Source: Ischnura elegans
Taxonomy: Eukaryota; Arthropoda; Insecta; Odonata; Coenagrionidae
DNA: 64,000 nt
Direction of reading: 5' to 3'
Assembly: GCF_921293095.1 (NCBI RefSeq)
Contig: NC_060247.1
Location: forward strand, 109,449,111 to 109,513,110
Shown here: positions 1-11,500 of the stretch, one piece after another
How positions within the stretch are numbered: position 1 is the stretch's first letter
Layout: each line of letters begins with the position of its first letter
Program-made: the position numbers and the translations under genes
The notes under the pieces: model-generated
What the model was told of the DNA's origin: nothing
Databases searched by the model: none
The model's input: only the letters and a program-made list of their open reading frames with translations

Positions 1-1
1 A

Positions 2-1114
2 CGACGTCAGTTGGTGCAATCGCCTGGCCTTTTCCAAATGCCCCACTTTAGACCCAAGCGAAAAGCCGACTGGGGAAAATCCGACGACAAAGAGTGGCCA
101 GTCGATCACGAGTTCATGTACTACCCATCCGATGGCTCTGATGAGTACACCGAGATCCGCATGGGGCACGAAGATATTGATGAAGATAGTCTGGACGATT
201 GGTCGGGTTCTGACATAAGCTCCGACGTCGACGACTCATACTTTGCAGTCGACACAGCTAGGAGAGGACTCTATCCCATCGGGCCTTACGGAGTGCTGAA
301 TCACCTGTACGCCCAGGGTGAACTGTACAAAATGGAAGACGCTTTAAATGACTCTGAGGACCACGAAATCCCGTGGGATTCGAACGAAAAAAGCGAAACA
401 GGCCAGGAGAGATCAAATCACGAAGACGGGAAAACCGGGAAACCAAATGAGGAGGACGCGAAGAAGGTGGAGGATGCCAAAGGAGGTAAGACCTCGGACG
501 ATAAGAGTAGCGAATCGAAGGAGAGCAAAGAAAAATCAAAAGAACATGCCACGATGACACCAGAAACTCACAAGAAGGAAGTTAGAAGGAGAAGGTGGAC
601 GGTGAATATGGAGGGTAATGCAGGAAATGAGCTGGGGTGGCCCATCGGCGATAAACCCATCAGTTACGACATCGACCTGATGCAGAAAGATGAGGGAGTT
701 CTCACGAACAAGATCATGAGATTTGGCGCGGAGGGTGAAGACGACAGTCGTGGCAATGTATTTCTTTTGGCATTGAGGAACAGGAAGCTCTCACAGGGTC
801 AATCCCAAGGGGATGCAATGTCGACCGCGGGCGTGTCGGACCACGTGGGTGTAGAAACTACGACTTTTGCGAGCTCCAAGAAAAGGACAGATCGTGACGG
901 TGAGAGTAGGGTGCAGAAGATACCATTGAAATCTAAGACTGGAAAAGAGGAGGCCGACGCGAAGGCTCACATTGAAATCGCAAGCTCCAAACCTGTAGTC
1001 TCTGCGGCAGCGGCTATGGGCGTGGCAAATAACTTCATGTCGCAAATTATGAACAACATGACGGAGCTGATTAATTTCTTCCGATCTATGATCGGATGGT
1101 CAAGAGAGACGTGA
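2..1114 (+). CDS. Unrecognised acidic protein, terminal exon (5' end outside window)
   Basis: The frame is open from base 2 to the TGA at 1112-1114, about 371 residues, so this is the 3' part of a larger coding sequence; no convincing ATG opens it and the true start or splice acceptor lies at or beyond the left edge. The first 90 residues are rich in Asp, Glu and Ser; residues about 110-180 form a charged, low-complexity Lys/Glu/Ser stretch that looks disordered. A run of four arginines follows (about residues 192-195 counted from base 11), then a better-ordered block (WTVNMEGN, GWPIGDKPISYDIDLM). The last 40 residues are Ala- and Met-rich and amphipathic. No cysteine is visible. I recognise no family. 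The tetra-Arg site would suit furin-type cleavage of a secreted precursor or a nuclear signal; nothing here decides between them. A poly(A) signal lies about 700 bp downstream. Coding status rests on frame length and composition. Confidence 0.7.
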   Translation, partial: RRQLVQSPGLFQMPHFRPKRKADWGKSDDKEWPVDHEFMYYPSDGSDEYTEIRMGHEDIDEDSLDDWSGSDISSDVDDSYFAVDTARRGLYPIGPYGVLNHLYAQGELYKMEDALNDSEDHEIPWDSNEKSETGQERSNHEDGKTGKPNEEDAKKVEDAKGGKTSDDKSSESKESKEKSKEHATMTPETHKKEVRRRRWTVNMEGNAGNELGWPIGDKPISYDIDLMQKDEGVLTNKIMRFGAEGEDDSRGNVFLLALRNRKLSQGQSQGDAMSTAGVSDHVGVETTTFASSKKRTDRDGESRVQKIPLKSKTGKEEADAKAHIEIASSKPVVSAAAAMGVANNFMSQIMNNMTELINFFRSMIGWSRET

Positions 1115-1817
1115 TTCCATTGACTGAATACTATCGTATTAAGTGTTCGTTCTACTCAACTACTCCCTGTGGCATTATTTGTTATTTGTTATCACTCGTC
1201 ATCACATCACCCTGATTCGTCGACATACTTCAGAAAAGTGACAAAAAAGTGTTGCGTACTTTTTCTATCCTTGAGGCACAAAAGCCATGAATCGTACTTC
1301 CTGGCGGAGAATATTTTGCATAGCATTGTGGCTTCCACCTGTTTGCTATTATATTTGTGTGATCACTGTTATCTCTACTGCAATTCGCTAAGTAGGTAGC
1401 TTAGTAAAAGGATAATGATGAATATGCCAGTGATTGTCGACCTGAGTGATGGGGTGAAGCATCCACTCGGGTCCTTCTACCATGATTGAGCCTCAGCTCT
1501 CAGGCCCATTTATTAGATTTTTCCCGCTCTCTCCAAGCACAGCACCGATCACGTTTGTGTCACAATAAGTATCCAGTGAAAGAGATTCAGCCAACAATTC
1601 TAACAAAAACTCGCTTCCTGCTCTGGATACAACTTTGAGCTGCAAGAGCCATCGTTAGAGGAAGTACTGATACGTGTTTATAAGCTCATTTTTCAACTTT
1701 TCATCTCAGTGAACAAGCAATAACAGTTATGGAATTGTGAATTCTAATTCATGTGTATGAAGAGTAAAACTTTTTATAGGCCTTCATGTCTTGTATTTGA
1801 CAGTGTTATTTTGCGGA

Positions 1818-1823
1818 AATAAA
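1818..1823 (+). terminator. Poly(A) signal AATAAA after the acidic-protein gene
   Basis: A canonical AATAAA stands about 700 bp after the stop at 1114, in AT-rich sequence with no other long frame in between. It is the likeliest 3' end signal for the first gene; the 3' UTR would then cover 1115 to about 1840. Confidence 0.45.
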
Positions 1824-1840
1824 GTTGTACATACAGTAAA

Positions 1841-4195
1841 AATCGAGTTCCCGAAATCCTTTGATAAAACCTTAACTTTTAGACTTAATTCACAGGATTT
1901 GCAGCTGAATCACTCGATAAGTAATAAGGTGCTTTTAAATTAAAATGTTATCCTGATTTATGCGTCATAGATCGTAATCCTCTCAATAGACGCCAGGGAG
2001 GATTGAGGTCGTTGTATAGGGAAGGGGGGCGGTTTATAACTTCTCACGGCGCCTTTTTGGTGTGCAGTACCTCTAAGAGTTAAGTAGAGACAAGTGGCTT
2101 TTAAATATTCATCGATCATTATTAATAAAAATTATTTTTAATTTGGTGAAAAAAACTTCCATGGGGAACCGCCTCAAATATGATCATCTTTCAATAATTA
2201 AAACGAACAAACTCTGTATTAATCCACCAATTTATTTTCGTGGTACGACTAGTTTCGACGCAGCGGCGTCATCCTTAGGTACCTACTTAAACTTAACCGT
2301 CGTTTTTAAGGGTTCACGATCATCCAACGACTTGGAGTAGAGTTTTTTCATTATACTTAGTAGTCCTGTGTTCTTATTGTTCATAGCGATTCGTTTGTTT
2401 TATACGTTTACACGTATATGTTGATACGCTTTTTTTATTCCTACAAACTTTCCCTATTTCGCTGATTTGTTCTGCTCGTGTATGATTTAAAATGCTAATC
2501 TTGTACCAAAGGAAGATCATGATATCTTAGAAATGTATTCCTATTGTATGTAGATACATTATAATTCGTTCTTTATACGTTGTTGTCTACTTTTTATACC
2601 GGAATCCTGAATTTGATATATTAAATTCATTCGTGTTAATACGTACAAGATTCTTCCTTTAGCGCTGAAGGGCAATGGTAATAGATAAGAAATTTGTGAA
2701 ACGAACGACTCTGTCCATTCATAGGCGTACCCAGCGAGGGGCAGGAGGGGGCAGCTTCCCCCCCCCCGTGAGCAAAATGTCCCCCCTATAAGCATAAGGC
2801 GACTGATAGGAGAAAATAGCGTTTATGAAGATTTCTAAGTGTACTTTTAATTCGTATAGCTGTTGATTCGAGTTTGATGCCAACGTATCTAAATCCACCC
2901 TCGACATTTCCTATGATTTTGATTTACTCGAAGTTTTTAGTACTGTGCAAGTGTTACTTGTTTTCAGAAATGGTAGACAATGATGAATTCAGACAAAGGG
3001 ACACTTGAATTGCGATAAAATTAAACGAACCATAAACCAGTGGCAGATTACAGAAACATTAGGGGGGTGAGACTCCCTACGTCCTAATTTCTAGAAAATT
3101 TGATAAGATGGTAATCTTTAATGTGAAAATCTCCAAGAAAAGTTTTTATTTTACCAGCTTAACACACATTGCTCAAAAATAATTGATGAATATTGAAAAG
3201 CCACTTGCCTATCAGACCTTCGCCGCATTACCGCTGGCAATGAGATGTGTTGCATACCACTTAGGCGTCGTGGGAATTGCTAACACCCCTCTCCAAAATA
3301 ATAACTTTAATCCGCTTCTACCATAAACTTATCTTTTGCCTCATATCACCGCTTATAAAATTAAATTTACTTTAAAAAAAAGGAAACAAAGCATTGCGTT
3401 TATTGAGAAAGGGCAATTGTGACTGCAAAATGACGCGAGTAGTCGCTAGTGGTGAAGTCTTTCGTAATCACTTTTCCAGAACTGAAATGAATTCATCATC
3501 GTCAAGGCATATCATTGTTGCTTAATGGAAAAATATGCAACTTCAGAGTCTAGCTTAAGTTATAAATCCCTCGAGCAAAGCTTTTCAAGGCTTAGAACAC
3601 ATTCTAAGCTTGATTTGACGGCTGTGGGATCCAGGAAGTGTTGATCGTCCCAAAGTGAGTTATAAAAAAAGTGTGCTTCTAGTGACGGAATCTCATTATA
3701 TAAGAATTTTATTGATCAGTCTCCGAGAAATAATAGTGTTTGTTTGAAATTTTAAAGCCTTTCTATGCTGGAACCGGACACAATGCATTAATTAATTACA
3801 AGAAATCAAAAGTGACTTAGATATTTTTTCTGTACTCATTTTCGTGGTGAAAACGAGATCGTCATACTTTCACAAATGCAGATAATCATCGAAAGAAACC
3901 ACCAACAAAATAGCCGTTTACTAAGGTAAGATTTTAATTTTATTCCATCTTTGTTCTTTGCATGAGGTTGAAATTTCATTAATTAATTAATAGGTGTATA
4001 TTTTAACAGTGAGTCCTCAAAAATGAGTTGACGACGATTTAAAACTGTTGGAAGCATTTAAATTCAGGGGAATTTCAGGTTTCTGTTACTAAGTTGCATT
4101 AAATTCATCCAATAAAGTTCGTAAAAGTAGCGCCTGGTGTTATGAAGTGCATTTTTAACGCATTCTTAGTCAATGGAATGAATTAATGGAAAGAA
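1841..4195. other. Intergenic stretch, mostly unrecognised; half MITE at about 2722-2790
   Basis: AT-rich sequence without a credible gene. At 2722 a GGCGTACCCAGCGAGGGG end is followed by G- and C-rich runs. It matches one terminus of the complete short element at 5849-6085, so it is a partial copy. At about 3038 a CAGTGGCAGATTA motif followed by a G run resembles the end of another MITE group. The rest shows nothing I can name. Confidence 0.4.
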
Positions 4196-4234
4196 CCTGT
4201 GTGAAATACACCGTGAAGGATGAAGTTCGCAATG

Positions 4235-4345
4235 AAAGAATATTTGACTTATCAGGGATTCGAACCCGAATCTTCCAATTGCCGATCAGTCGTGTTGGCC
4301 AGTTACACAACCAATTCGTTTTATCAGAGCGAACTTCGGGATGGG
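4235..4345 (-). repeat. tRNA-derived SINE fragment
   Basis: On the minus strand the segment contains GTGTAACTGGCCAACACG, close to a pol III A box, and about 40 bases later GGTTCGAATCC, a perfect B box. The spacing and the pairable GGGTTCGAATCCC match a tRNA-like head, but the arms do not form a clean cloverleaf with an acceptor stem, so a SINE head is likelier than a working tRNA gene. The tail is not resolved. Confidence 0.5.
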
Positions 4346-4484
4346 TTTTACCGAGCAAGATGTTAACGTCACAAGTCCATTTTTTCATCGCGGAACTTCA
4401 ACCTTGGTATATTTAACTTTGCATGCGTACGCGTGTCTGTATATAAAGTGACTTATTTCATGCAGACCTCTACTATCCATTCAA

Positions 4485-4740
4485 TAGATTCGGGGGGGGG
4501 GGGGGTTCCGGACCCCCCCCCCCCGAAATATAAAAGCACAATCATTTTTCCTTCATAAAAGAAAACAAAATATTGAAAAATCATGAGTGTAAAAAACATT
4601 TCTTTAGCAAATGAAGTTTTTTCGATTATGAAAAGTGTTAAATTAGTTTAAAACCCATTTCTTAGTGTCCTGTTTTTCAAAAATTTCCCCCTGGTTTTGG
4701 ACTCCCCCCCCCCCGAACGAAATTCCTGGTTACGCCACTG
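4485..4740. mobile_element. MITE of the CAGTGGCGTAAC family, right part, with G14/C12 inverted run
   Basis: The right end TTACGCCACTG at 4730-4740 matches the terminus of the complete copies at 49502-49776 and 58808-59042. The left end is not intact: it starts in a run of 14 G, then TTCCGGA, then 12 C (4492-4524). A second C run at about 4703-4714 precedes the right end, as in the other copies. Confidence 0.5.
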
Positions 4741-5700
4741 GGCTTACTGCTTCATAGATAGTTACATGTATTTTCATCGGAAGCTATTAGAGTTTGAGAG
4801 AGAACCCTGGTAGATTCTACGATGTTAAGCAAATATTTCTTGGCATCTGCCAAGAAAAAACTGAGTTTGGTAATTCTGCGCTCTACATAACCTGAACACC
4901 AGTGAGCATCGAGGATGTGGAGAGGTTTTTCAGCCAGTAAAATCTAGTTGTGACTGACAGACGCAACCGGTTGAAGGAAGAAAGTGTTGAAACTTGTTGA
5001 ATGTTGATGTTCAATTTATGTAAATGATATTGGCTTCTGATATCATTTTTAATTACTTACTTTATATCTTATTCCTTACTTTATTATTGTTATACCCCGT
5101 AACGATTTAAACTATTCCGTATTATTTCAAATAAATGTGTTTCATTCCACTTCGTCGTCAACAACTAGTGACACACTATGAAAATAAAGAAAAAAATAGA
5201 TGCCACAAAACGCTATAAACTGTAATTGAAAATGCTATAAAATTAAAATAAAAGTGCTATTCTCACGTATCTCTATAAATGTGCCATCAGAAATAAGGTT
5301 CAATTTATGTTCTGAGATGATTAATTTAACAAAAAAATCGGGAGAGACTTAGCGCCTCCTGAAGTGAGAGTACCCCGAGGAAGGTGGTTCGATGGCCCTG
5401 GAGTAGTCTCTTCTGACCAAATTCCTTGGTGTGTCGATGCCCCTCCCACATGTTTCACTCCCTCTTCTCTACGCGGTTCGAGAACGTTAATAAGCTTTCG
5501 CAAGGAATGTACCTGGGATGATTGAAAAATAACTTTATGATCGGGGGGACAGAAGGCAGTTAACGCGGGAAATTCTCAGGGTAAGAGAATACTTCGCTTA
5601 TTTTAATGACATGTGGAAAAAAGGTATCTGCCTACGATTAGGATCAATTGATTGTTCCTGGTGAGGGATGGGGAGAGAAAAAGTGGATTAGACATAATGA
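4741..5700. other. Intergenic stretch, nothing recognised
   Basis: AT-rich DNA with no credible frame, RNA gene or terminal inverted repeat that I can see. Confidence 0.4.
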
Positions 5701-5715
5701 TCCCCCCTCCAAACC

Positions 5716-6235
5716 CAGTGGCGGATAATTATGGGGGGCGCAGGGGTCGCGCGCCGCTCCCTTGCGGGGCCGCCATCATTGCCGAACATTGCAGAACCAC
5801 AATCGTAACTTTTTTATGTTATAAGATGGCATTTGACATAAAATGTTCAAGGGCGTACCCAGGATCATAACTAGGGGGGGAGCAAGCCATGGGATTTATG
5901 AGATTATTTCTTTGAAAAAATAGTTTTATTTTTATAACATATCTTATGCTAATATATATAATTTTTCGTGGGTCTAAAGAAAATTTGTTGAAAACTATCG
6001 TTTAAATTCAGTTCTGATTTTGCGTAAAGACTTTAGCAATTTATGCTTCTCGGGGGAGGGCAGCTGCCCCTCGCTGGGTACGGCCATGATTGTCTTGTGT
6101 ATATGTATAATAAGTTTAAATAAATCTTTCTTAAACTTTGCATGTAACCTGGTTATTTTTCATTACGATAAAAGTATAGGTAGCTAAAAATATCTTTTGC
6201 ACCCCCTCTTGAGTGTTTTCTGTATCCGTTACTGA
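5716..6235 (+). repeat. Repeat copy 1 of an inverted pair (CAGTGGCGGATAA start), interrupted by a MITE
   Basis: Starts CAGTGGCGGATAATTATGGG, a G-rich terminus. The segment ATAAGATGGCATTT at about 5820 and the block TTACGATAAAAGTATAGGTAGC at about 6155-6180 recur in reverse complement at 6895-7140. The copy is split by the short element at 5849-6085, which is absent from the partner. Confidence 0.55.
5849..6085. mobile_element. MITE with GGCGTACCCAG/CTGGGTAC ends
   Basis: About 237 bp, starting AGGGCGTACCCAGG and ending CTGGGTACGGCC, with G-rich sub-terminal runs at both ends and an AT-rich centre without coding potential. It interrupts the repeat copy at 5716-6235. A half copy lies at about 2722. 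Confidence 0.6.
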
Positions 6236-6894
6236 CCAAACCTGACGTCCTCATCTTGACGTTTACCAAAGACGATCACCGGTCGACAGAACTCGATTCC
6301 GTCAATATTCATATCAATCGGAATAGAATGAATATAAGTTATGGCCTTGTAGACAATTACATTTTAGTTACGCTGTGAGAAAACGGATTAGAATGCAACC
6401 ATGAACGAAAATCTACCACGCGTCAAATCTGTATTTCCCGCATTTTATAAATTGATCACACTTTTTGTAAAAGAAACGCACATGAAACTTGTAGCATTCT
6501 TAGCAAACAAATGGATATAACTAGTACTTAAGTTTGTTTGCAATGAAATTACTTTGGTCCGAGTTGTGAGATATGTAAGTTGGTGATTTTTTCATACACC
6601 CTCAAAAACGAGTAATTTTTTCGCTGCAAGCGAGAAAAATACAATTAAAATAAGTTTCTCCATTAAAAATTTAGTTAATAAAAAACGCAGAATTGAACGA
6701 GAAACGTAGTGGGCGATGAAGTTTTCCTCCTTGTTCACTTATTAGTTTCCAAACACGAACGGACATAAATTCTGCGACGAGGTTAGTGAGGAAGCTGGCT
6801 GCCTCTTAGGACATAGCTGGTCATGTTGACGACTACAGCGTATATTGGCTACGCTTTTTTTTCCAAAAAAATTCCAGATGAAAGTTGAACCTCC

Positions 6895-7140
6895 CCGTCC
6901 CCCATCAATTAGTATTGGATACACAAAAAACTCAAGGGGGGCGCAAAAAACGTCTTTAGCTACCTTTACTCTTATCGTAATAAAAAAATAATCAAGTCTC
7001 ATGTAAAGGTTCGGAAATTTTTTATTTAAACTGATTAATACATTAATACAACACAATGCCATCTTATGATATTAAAAGTTACAACGAGCGTGATGCGCCC
7101 ACTCCCAGCGGTCTTCCCCCGCTCTTTTCAATGCAGGTCC
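6895..7140 (-). repeat. Repeat copy 2 of the inverted pair
   Basis: Reverse complement of the repeat at 5716-6235: the shared blocks include TAGCTACCTTTACTCTTATCG, the C/G-rich box near 6940 and GCCATCTTATGATATTAAAAG near 7070. It lacks the inserted MITE, so it shows the pre-insertion state. About 660 bp separate the two copies. Confidence 0.5.
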
Positions 7141-7657
7141 ACAGAGGGATAGGCGCGTTTCTAATTTTAAAATGTAGAAAAAAGGCAGGGTCTTATGTAC
7201 AAATTTAATTGGAATGTTCATGTACAAATTGAGGTCAGAGAACCTCTTTAAACACAACATTGGAAGTAATTACACTATCCTCTGTTAAACGCACATGATG
7301 ACTCATACTTGCGTATCAACAGGGGACTTGAATATGGAATCAGCCGCATTTTGATAGAAGTTAATTAAAGAATGCGAGATATTGTTGCAAATGAACAAAT
7401 GTATCAGTTAGTGCGCCGTTAACGTCAGGAATGTTTACCGGTTTTTGTTTTTTTTTATTATTGAAAAACCAATTTTAGGAAGCAATAGCAATATTTAGGA
7501 AGTAAAATATGCCATCGCATGTTCTCTGATAAATTCTGTGCATTTTGGTACCTCATTTGTAGAGTTTTGTTGCGTATAAGTTGAGAAAAAGGTATCTATA
7601 CAGTAGAAATAATATAGAAGATTGTGGTTGTGCAAAGTTCCCCAATGCAGTTGGCCC

Positions 7658-7896
7658 CAGTGGTCTAACTAGAAATATGCTTTGGGGGGGATGGGAATGC
7701 CTGGTGTCCCCCCTGACCCCCAAGTTAGGAAAATTTTTGAAAAGTGACATGCCTAGAATTACATTTTACATCATTTTGGTACAAAAAATTTAACTTTAAG
7801 CAGATGCAGTTATTATATGCATATACAATTGTTTAAAATAATTTTCTATTTCTCTGAGGCTTTTGGGGGATGTATTCCCTCATAGTTAAGCCACTG
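7658..7896. mobile_element. Degenerate MITE, CAGTGG...CCACTG family
   Basis: Begins CAGTGGTCTAACTAG and ends TAGTTAAGCCACTG, imperfect terminal inverted repeats of the CAGTGGCGTAACTA family seen intact at 49502-49776. G/C runs follow the left end and a shorter G run precedes the right one. No coding potential. Confidence 0.55.
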
Positions 7897-8533
7897 GGTG
7901 GATCTGCAAGAGGGGTGGGGGTGCACGCACCCTATGTGCCACTGCCCAACACAGACTTGCAGTACATAGACTGTGATGGATGACCTTGGCTAATCGTCTT
8001 AGTAGGGTGGTGGCCGTGAAATATTTTTGTGGGTGAGGGGAAATCTGAAAAAGGGGTGCATTTTGGTATCGCTGAATGAGACAGTGCCTCCCAAAATGTC
8101 CTCTCCCTTTTTACAACAGTCAATTTTTTCCTAAGAGTGGATATAATCTGGCTTCAGCAAGAAATTGTAATTTTGAGTTTCCTTCAAAACAGGTAAAAAG
8201 TGGGAAGCAGTAAAATGCGAGAAAATTCTTAATGGATTATGTTATGCAGGTCCAAAAAATAGTATAAAAAGTGGGAAAATGTAAACACTGAGAATGTTAA
8301 AGCATGTGTACGTTTTCTCTGTATATCAGCAAAAAATATCCAACACCTCTTTAGAATTTTTTACCTTACTCCATCAGGTTGGTTCATCAGGCAGCTTCGG
8401 CATTCTGATTCCTGGATTTCCTTCTCCATTCCAGTCGACCTACATCTTGAATGCCACGTTCTCTTCAGAAGTGGAAAGAAGTGAAATACAATTTTACAAT
8501 TTGAATTGTAATCTGATAAAGAATAGGATTACA

Positions 8534-11500
8534 ATGCTATTGCAACTCTTCATTTGGGCTTGGGCGTTTCAGCATTTGAACTTGTGTCATTCGCAACCAT
8601 ATTTTTATGCCGTTCAGCCAATCCCTTATACAGGAGGTTACCCAATACCACCACCACCAGAAACATTTCAAGATTCAGCTGAAGTGTCTCAAGGAGTAGA
8701 GAGATCTCTTACTGAAATGGAAGAGATAAATTTCCCTGATGCTGTTGATGAATCACTCCCAGTATATGCGCTAATCCAACCAGATCCTTGGCCTCAGCAC
8801 TTTGTCCCATATATTGAGCTGCCAGTGTTAGATAGACAACTGATCAGGAGGTGCCACTCTTACTTACAGGGAGACCTAAGTCCTAAATCAAGGGTTAAGA
8901 GGCCAATATCTCCTTTGCAATTACATGATGCACGACCAGTGTTACCAGCTCCATCTCCTTTAGTTCAGAAAAAACCACCAAGAATTGACCTACGAGCAGC
9001 ATCCAGAGTCTCTCTGCCTGAACAGTTATATGATTGCTGTTACTGTTGCCGTCCTCGTGATAAGCAAAGGAAGGTAGAAATTGGAGTAAGAAATCCATTG
9101 CAGCCAGGAGCCGATGAGCTTACATCAACCCATAGTATGAACCCTCTAAAAGGAAGTTTTTCTGGTTTATGTGGAATGGATGATAACGGAAACAGCAACT
9201 GTGAGTGCAATTGTGTCGAAATACCTCCTGGAAAAAATCTTTTGAGCAACAAAGATCCAAAAACGAAACTTCAAAAACTAATCAGTGACATGAAGGCAAA
9301 TGTAGAGTCCAAAAGAGCTAATAGGAAAAAGTTGGGCTCCTCTAAAATTTTTGATTTGAGTGATAATACGTCGGGGAAAATTCTGGGTGGTAGTAACAAT
9401 AACTCCGACTTTGTCTCTCACGAGATTCATGACACAAATCATGACAATGTGCCATTTCAGCATGTAGAACAAATCAATGAGTTAGGAGACAATTCAACTG
9501 CTGGGAGAAGTAATTATGGGATTAATGAAACCGTGGAGAAATATAATGTGCATGGTCCAAAAATTATAGATATTACTCTAAATCCTTATGACAATGAGTA
9601 TCAAGAAGAGGAATTGGGCGAAGAAGACATCACTGTAAAGAGTGGAAAAGGATATGGAATGGTTAAAAATGTTAAAGATTTTGATTTGGAATTAAGTTCA
9701 CAAAATAAAGCAATAAATGAAGCAAATGGAGTAAACAGTAGCTCTTCAAAAGATGCTCTGAGCAATGATTACCAGGCTGTGACAGAGTATGCACAAGTAA
9801 CTCTCGGATCAAACAAACAAATGTTGTCTGATTCACCAAAATTTTTAAATCTCACTAATCATAGTAAGAGTCCTGAAAGTTCTCTAAGGTCAGCGGTAGT
9901 CTCCAATGCGACAGTAGAAAATTTATTTAATGAAAGCTCAGTAATGCGTGCTCTAAATACTCCTGGAAATAATGTAGGTAGGGCTGGAACTAAGGTTCTT
10001 CTGAAGGAATCAAATTATGATCCAACCAATAAAAATGCAATAGCTTCTGGCAAAACTCAAACTCCTAACAATAGTAAAGCACAAGCTGACATTTTGAGAA
10101 GCAAAACTGGTCTTAGTGCTTCACATAATTTAGGTCATAACCAAAATGAGGAGATTAAATTACTAAAGTCTTTAGAACAACAGAAGAATGCAATGGGATC
10201 TAATGATACTGAGGTGTTAATGAATAAAAATTTGTCTTCTCTCCTTTCCCCTGACATTTCAAAATTTTTGACCGACCATGTAGGGTTGGAGAAAAATTTG
10301 AACATATCACCTCAGGCACCAATGCGGGAAACTAATGGTACCCCTCAAGAACGTAAGAACATTCTTTCAAAGGAGCAATTAGGTGTTCACTTAACTACAT
10401 CAGGAGAAAAGGCTAAAAATGAGGGAATAATTCCTGGATTTCTGTATGCAAACAGAGAATTAGACGATGCTGCTGGCAGTACCTCACCAATTCCCAGCAT
10501 TCATGAATCAAAATTTATGAATTACAACAATACGAATTCTGATAGAAATTTACCTTCAACAACTGTTAAAGCTGGGGAGAATTTCCCGAGAGTAAGCCAA
10601 AATGATAAAATTTATGGAAATGAGAATGTGGGACAAAAATATTTACAAAAGCAAGAGAGTGACATCACGCCAGCAGGTAGGAATGTAGCAGCTTCTATGC
10701 CTGTTTCACCAACTAATTCCTCTGATGAAGAGATTGATATATACGACAATCCAGAGTATACAAATGTGAAAGATGATGGTTCTATTGAAGATGTTACAAA
10801 GAGTGATACGAAGAATGAAACTAGTGAAAGCATGAAAAAGCATGAAACTACTCTGAAGGAAAACAAAAAATCTGTTATTAACAGTCCAGGAAAAGCAGAA
10901 ATTCTTGTTGCCAATCAAATTTCCCCGTTTTTAGAGGATGAAGTATCATCAGCGAGGAGTGATCTGGAATATATTCGATTGGCAGATAAGCAGACCTTAA
11001 ACGAAACCATAAAATCTCAGAAGATGACTCTATCTCACAATTTCACATCCCTCAGAGATGGTGAAAGCCATGGACAACAATCTTTAGGAGAGCCATTGGT
11101 AAATCTCAGAGGAGATGGAACAGGCAATCAGCAGGAAGTTAAAACTAGTAGTTCAGGAAAAAATGCCATCAACCATGTTCACTATGAAAAGGAAACTGTT
11201 TATTCAAGTACATCAACCTCACCTGATATAGGGCACAAAGTGATAAAGTATCCTGATAGTGTTCATGAAATGAACTCAAGTGCCTCTTCTTTAAGGACAT
11301 CTGATGGCAGAGGAAGAGATAGTGCTTTGAAAGGATCCAATTCATTGGGGAAAGACTCCAAAGGTTACAAAAAGACTGCAGTTCAAGATGCTGAAATAGT
11401 TGAAGCTTCTAATCCCAAACTGATAAAACCTGCTTTTGGAGAGAGGAAATTGAGACCTCTCCATCAAATTCAAGTGAATGAAAAGGGTGTTGGTTCAGAT

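Noticed and set aside
4235-4345. Functional tRNA gene
   Set aside because: Good A- and B-box motifs but no acceptor stem or convincing anticodon arm; more likely a SINE head.
8294-8533. N-terminal extension of the secreted protein
   Set aside because: It would bury the signal peptide, and a splice acceptor at 8377 suggests intron and 5' UTR.
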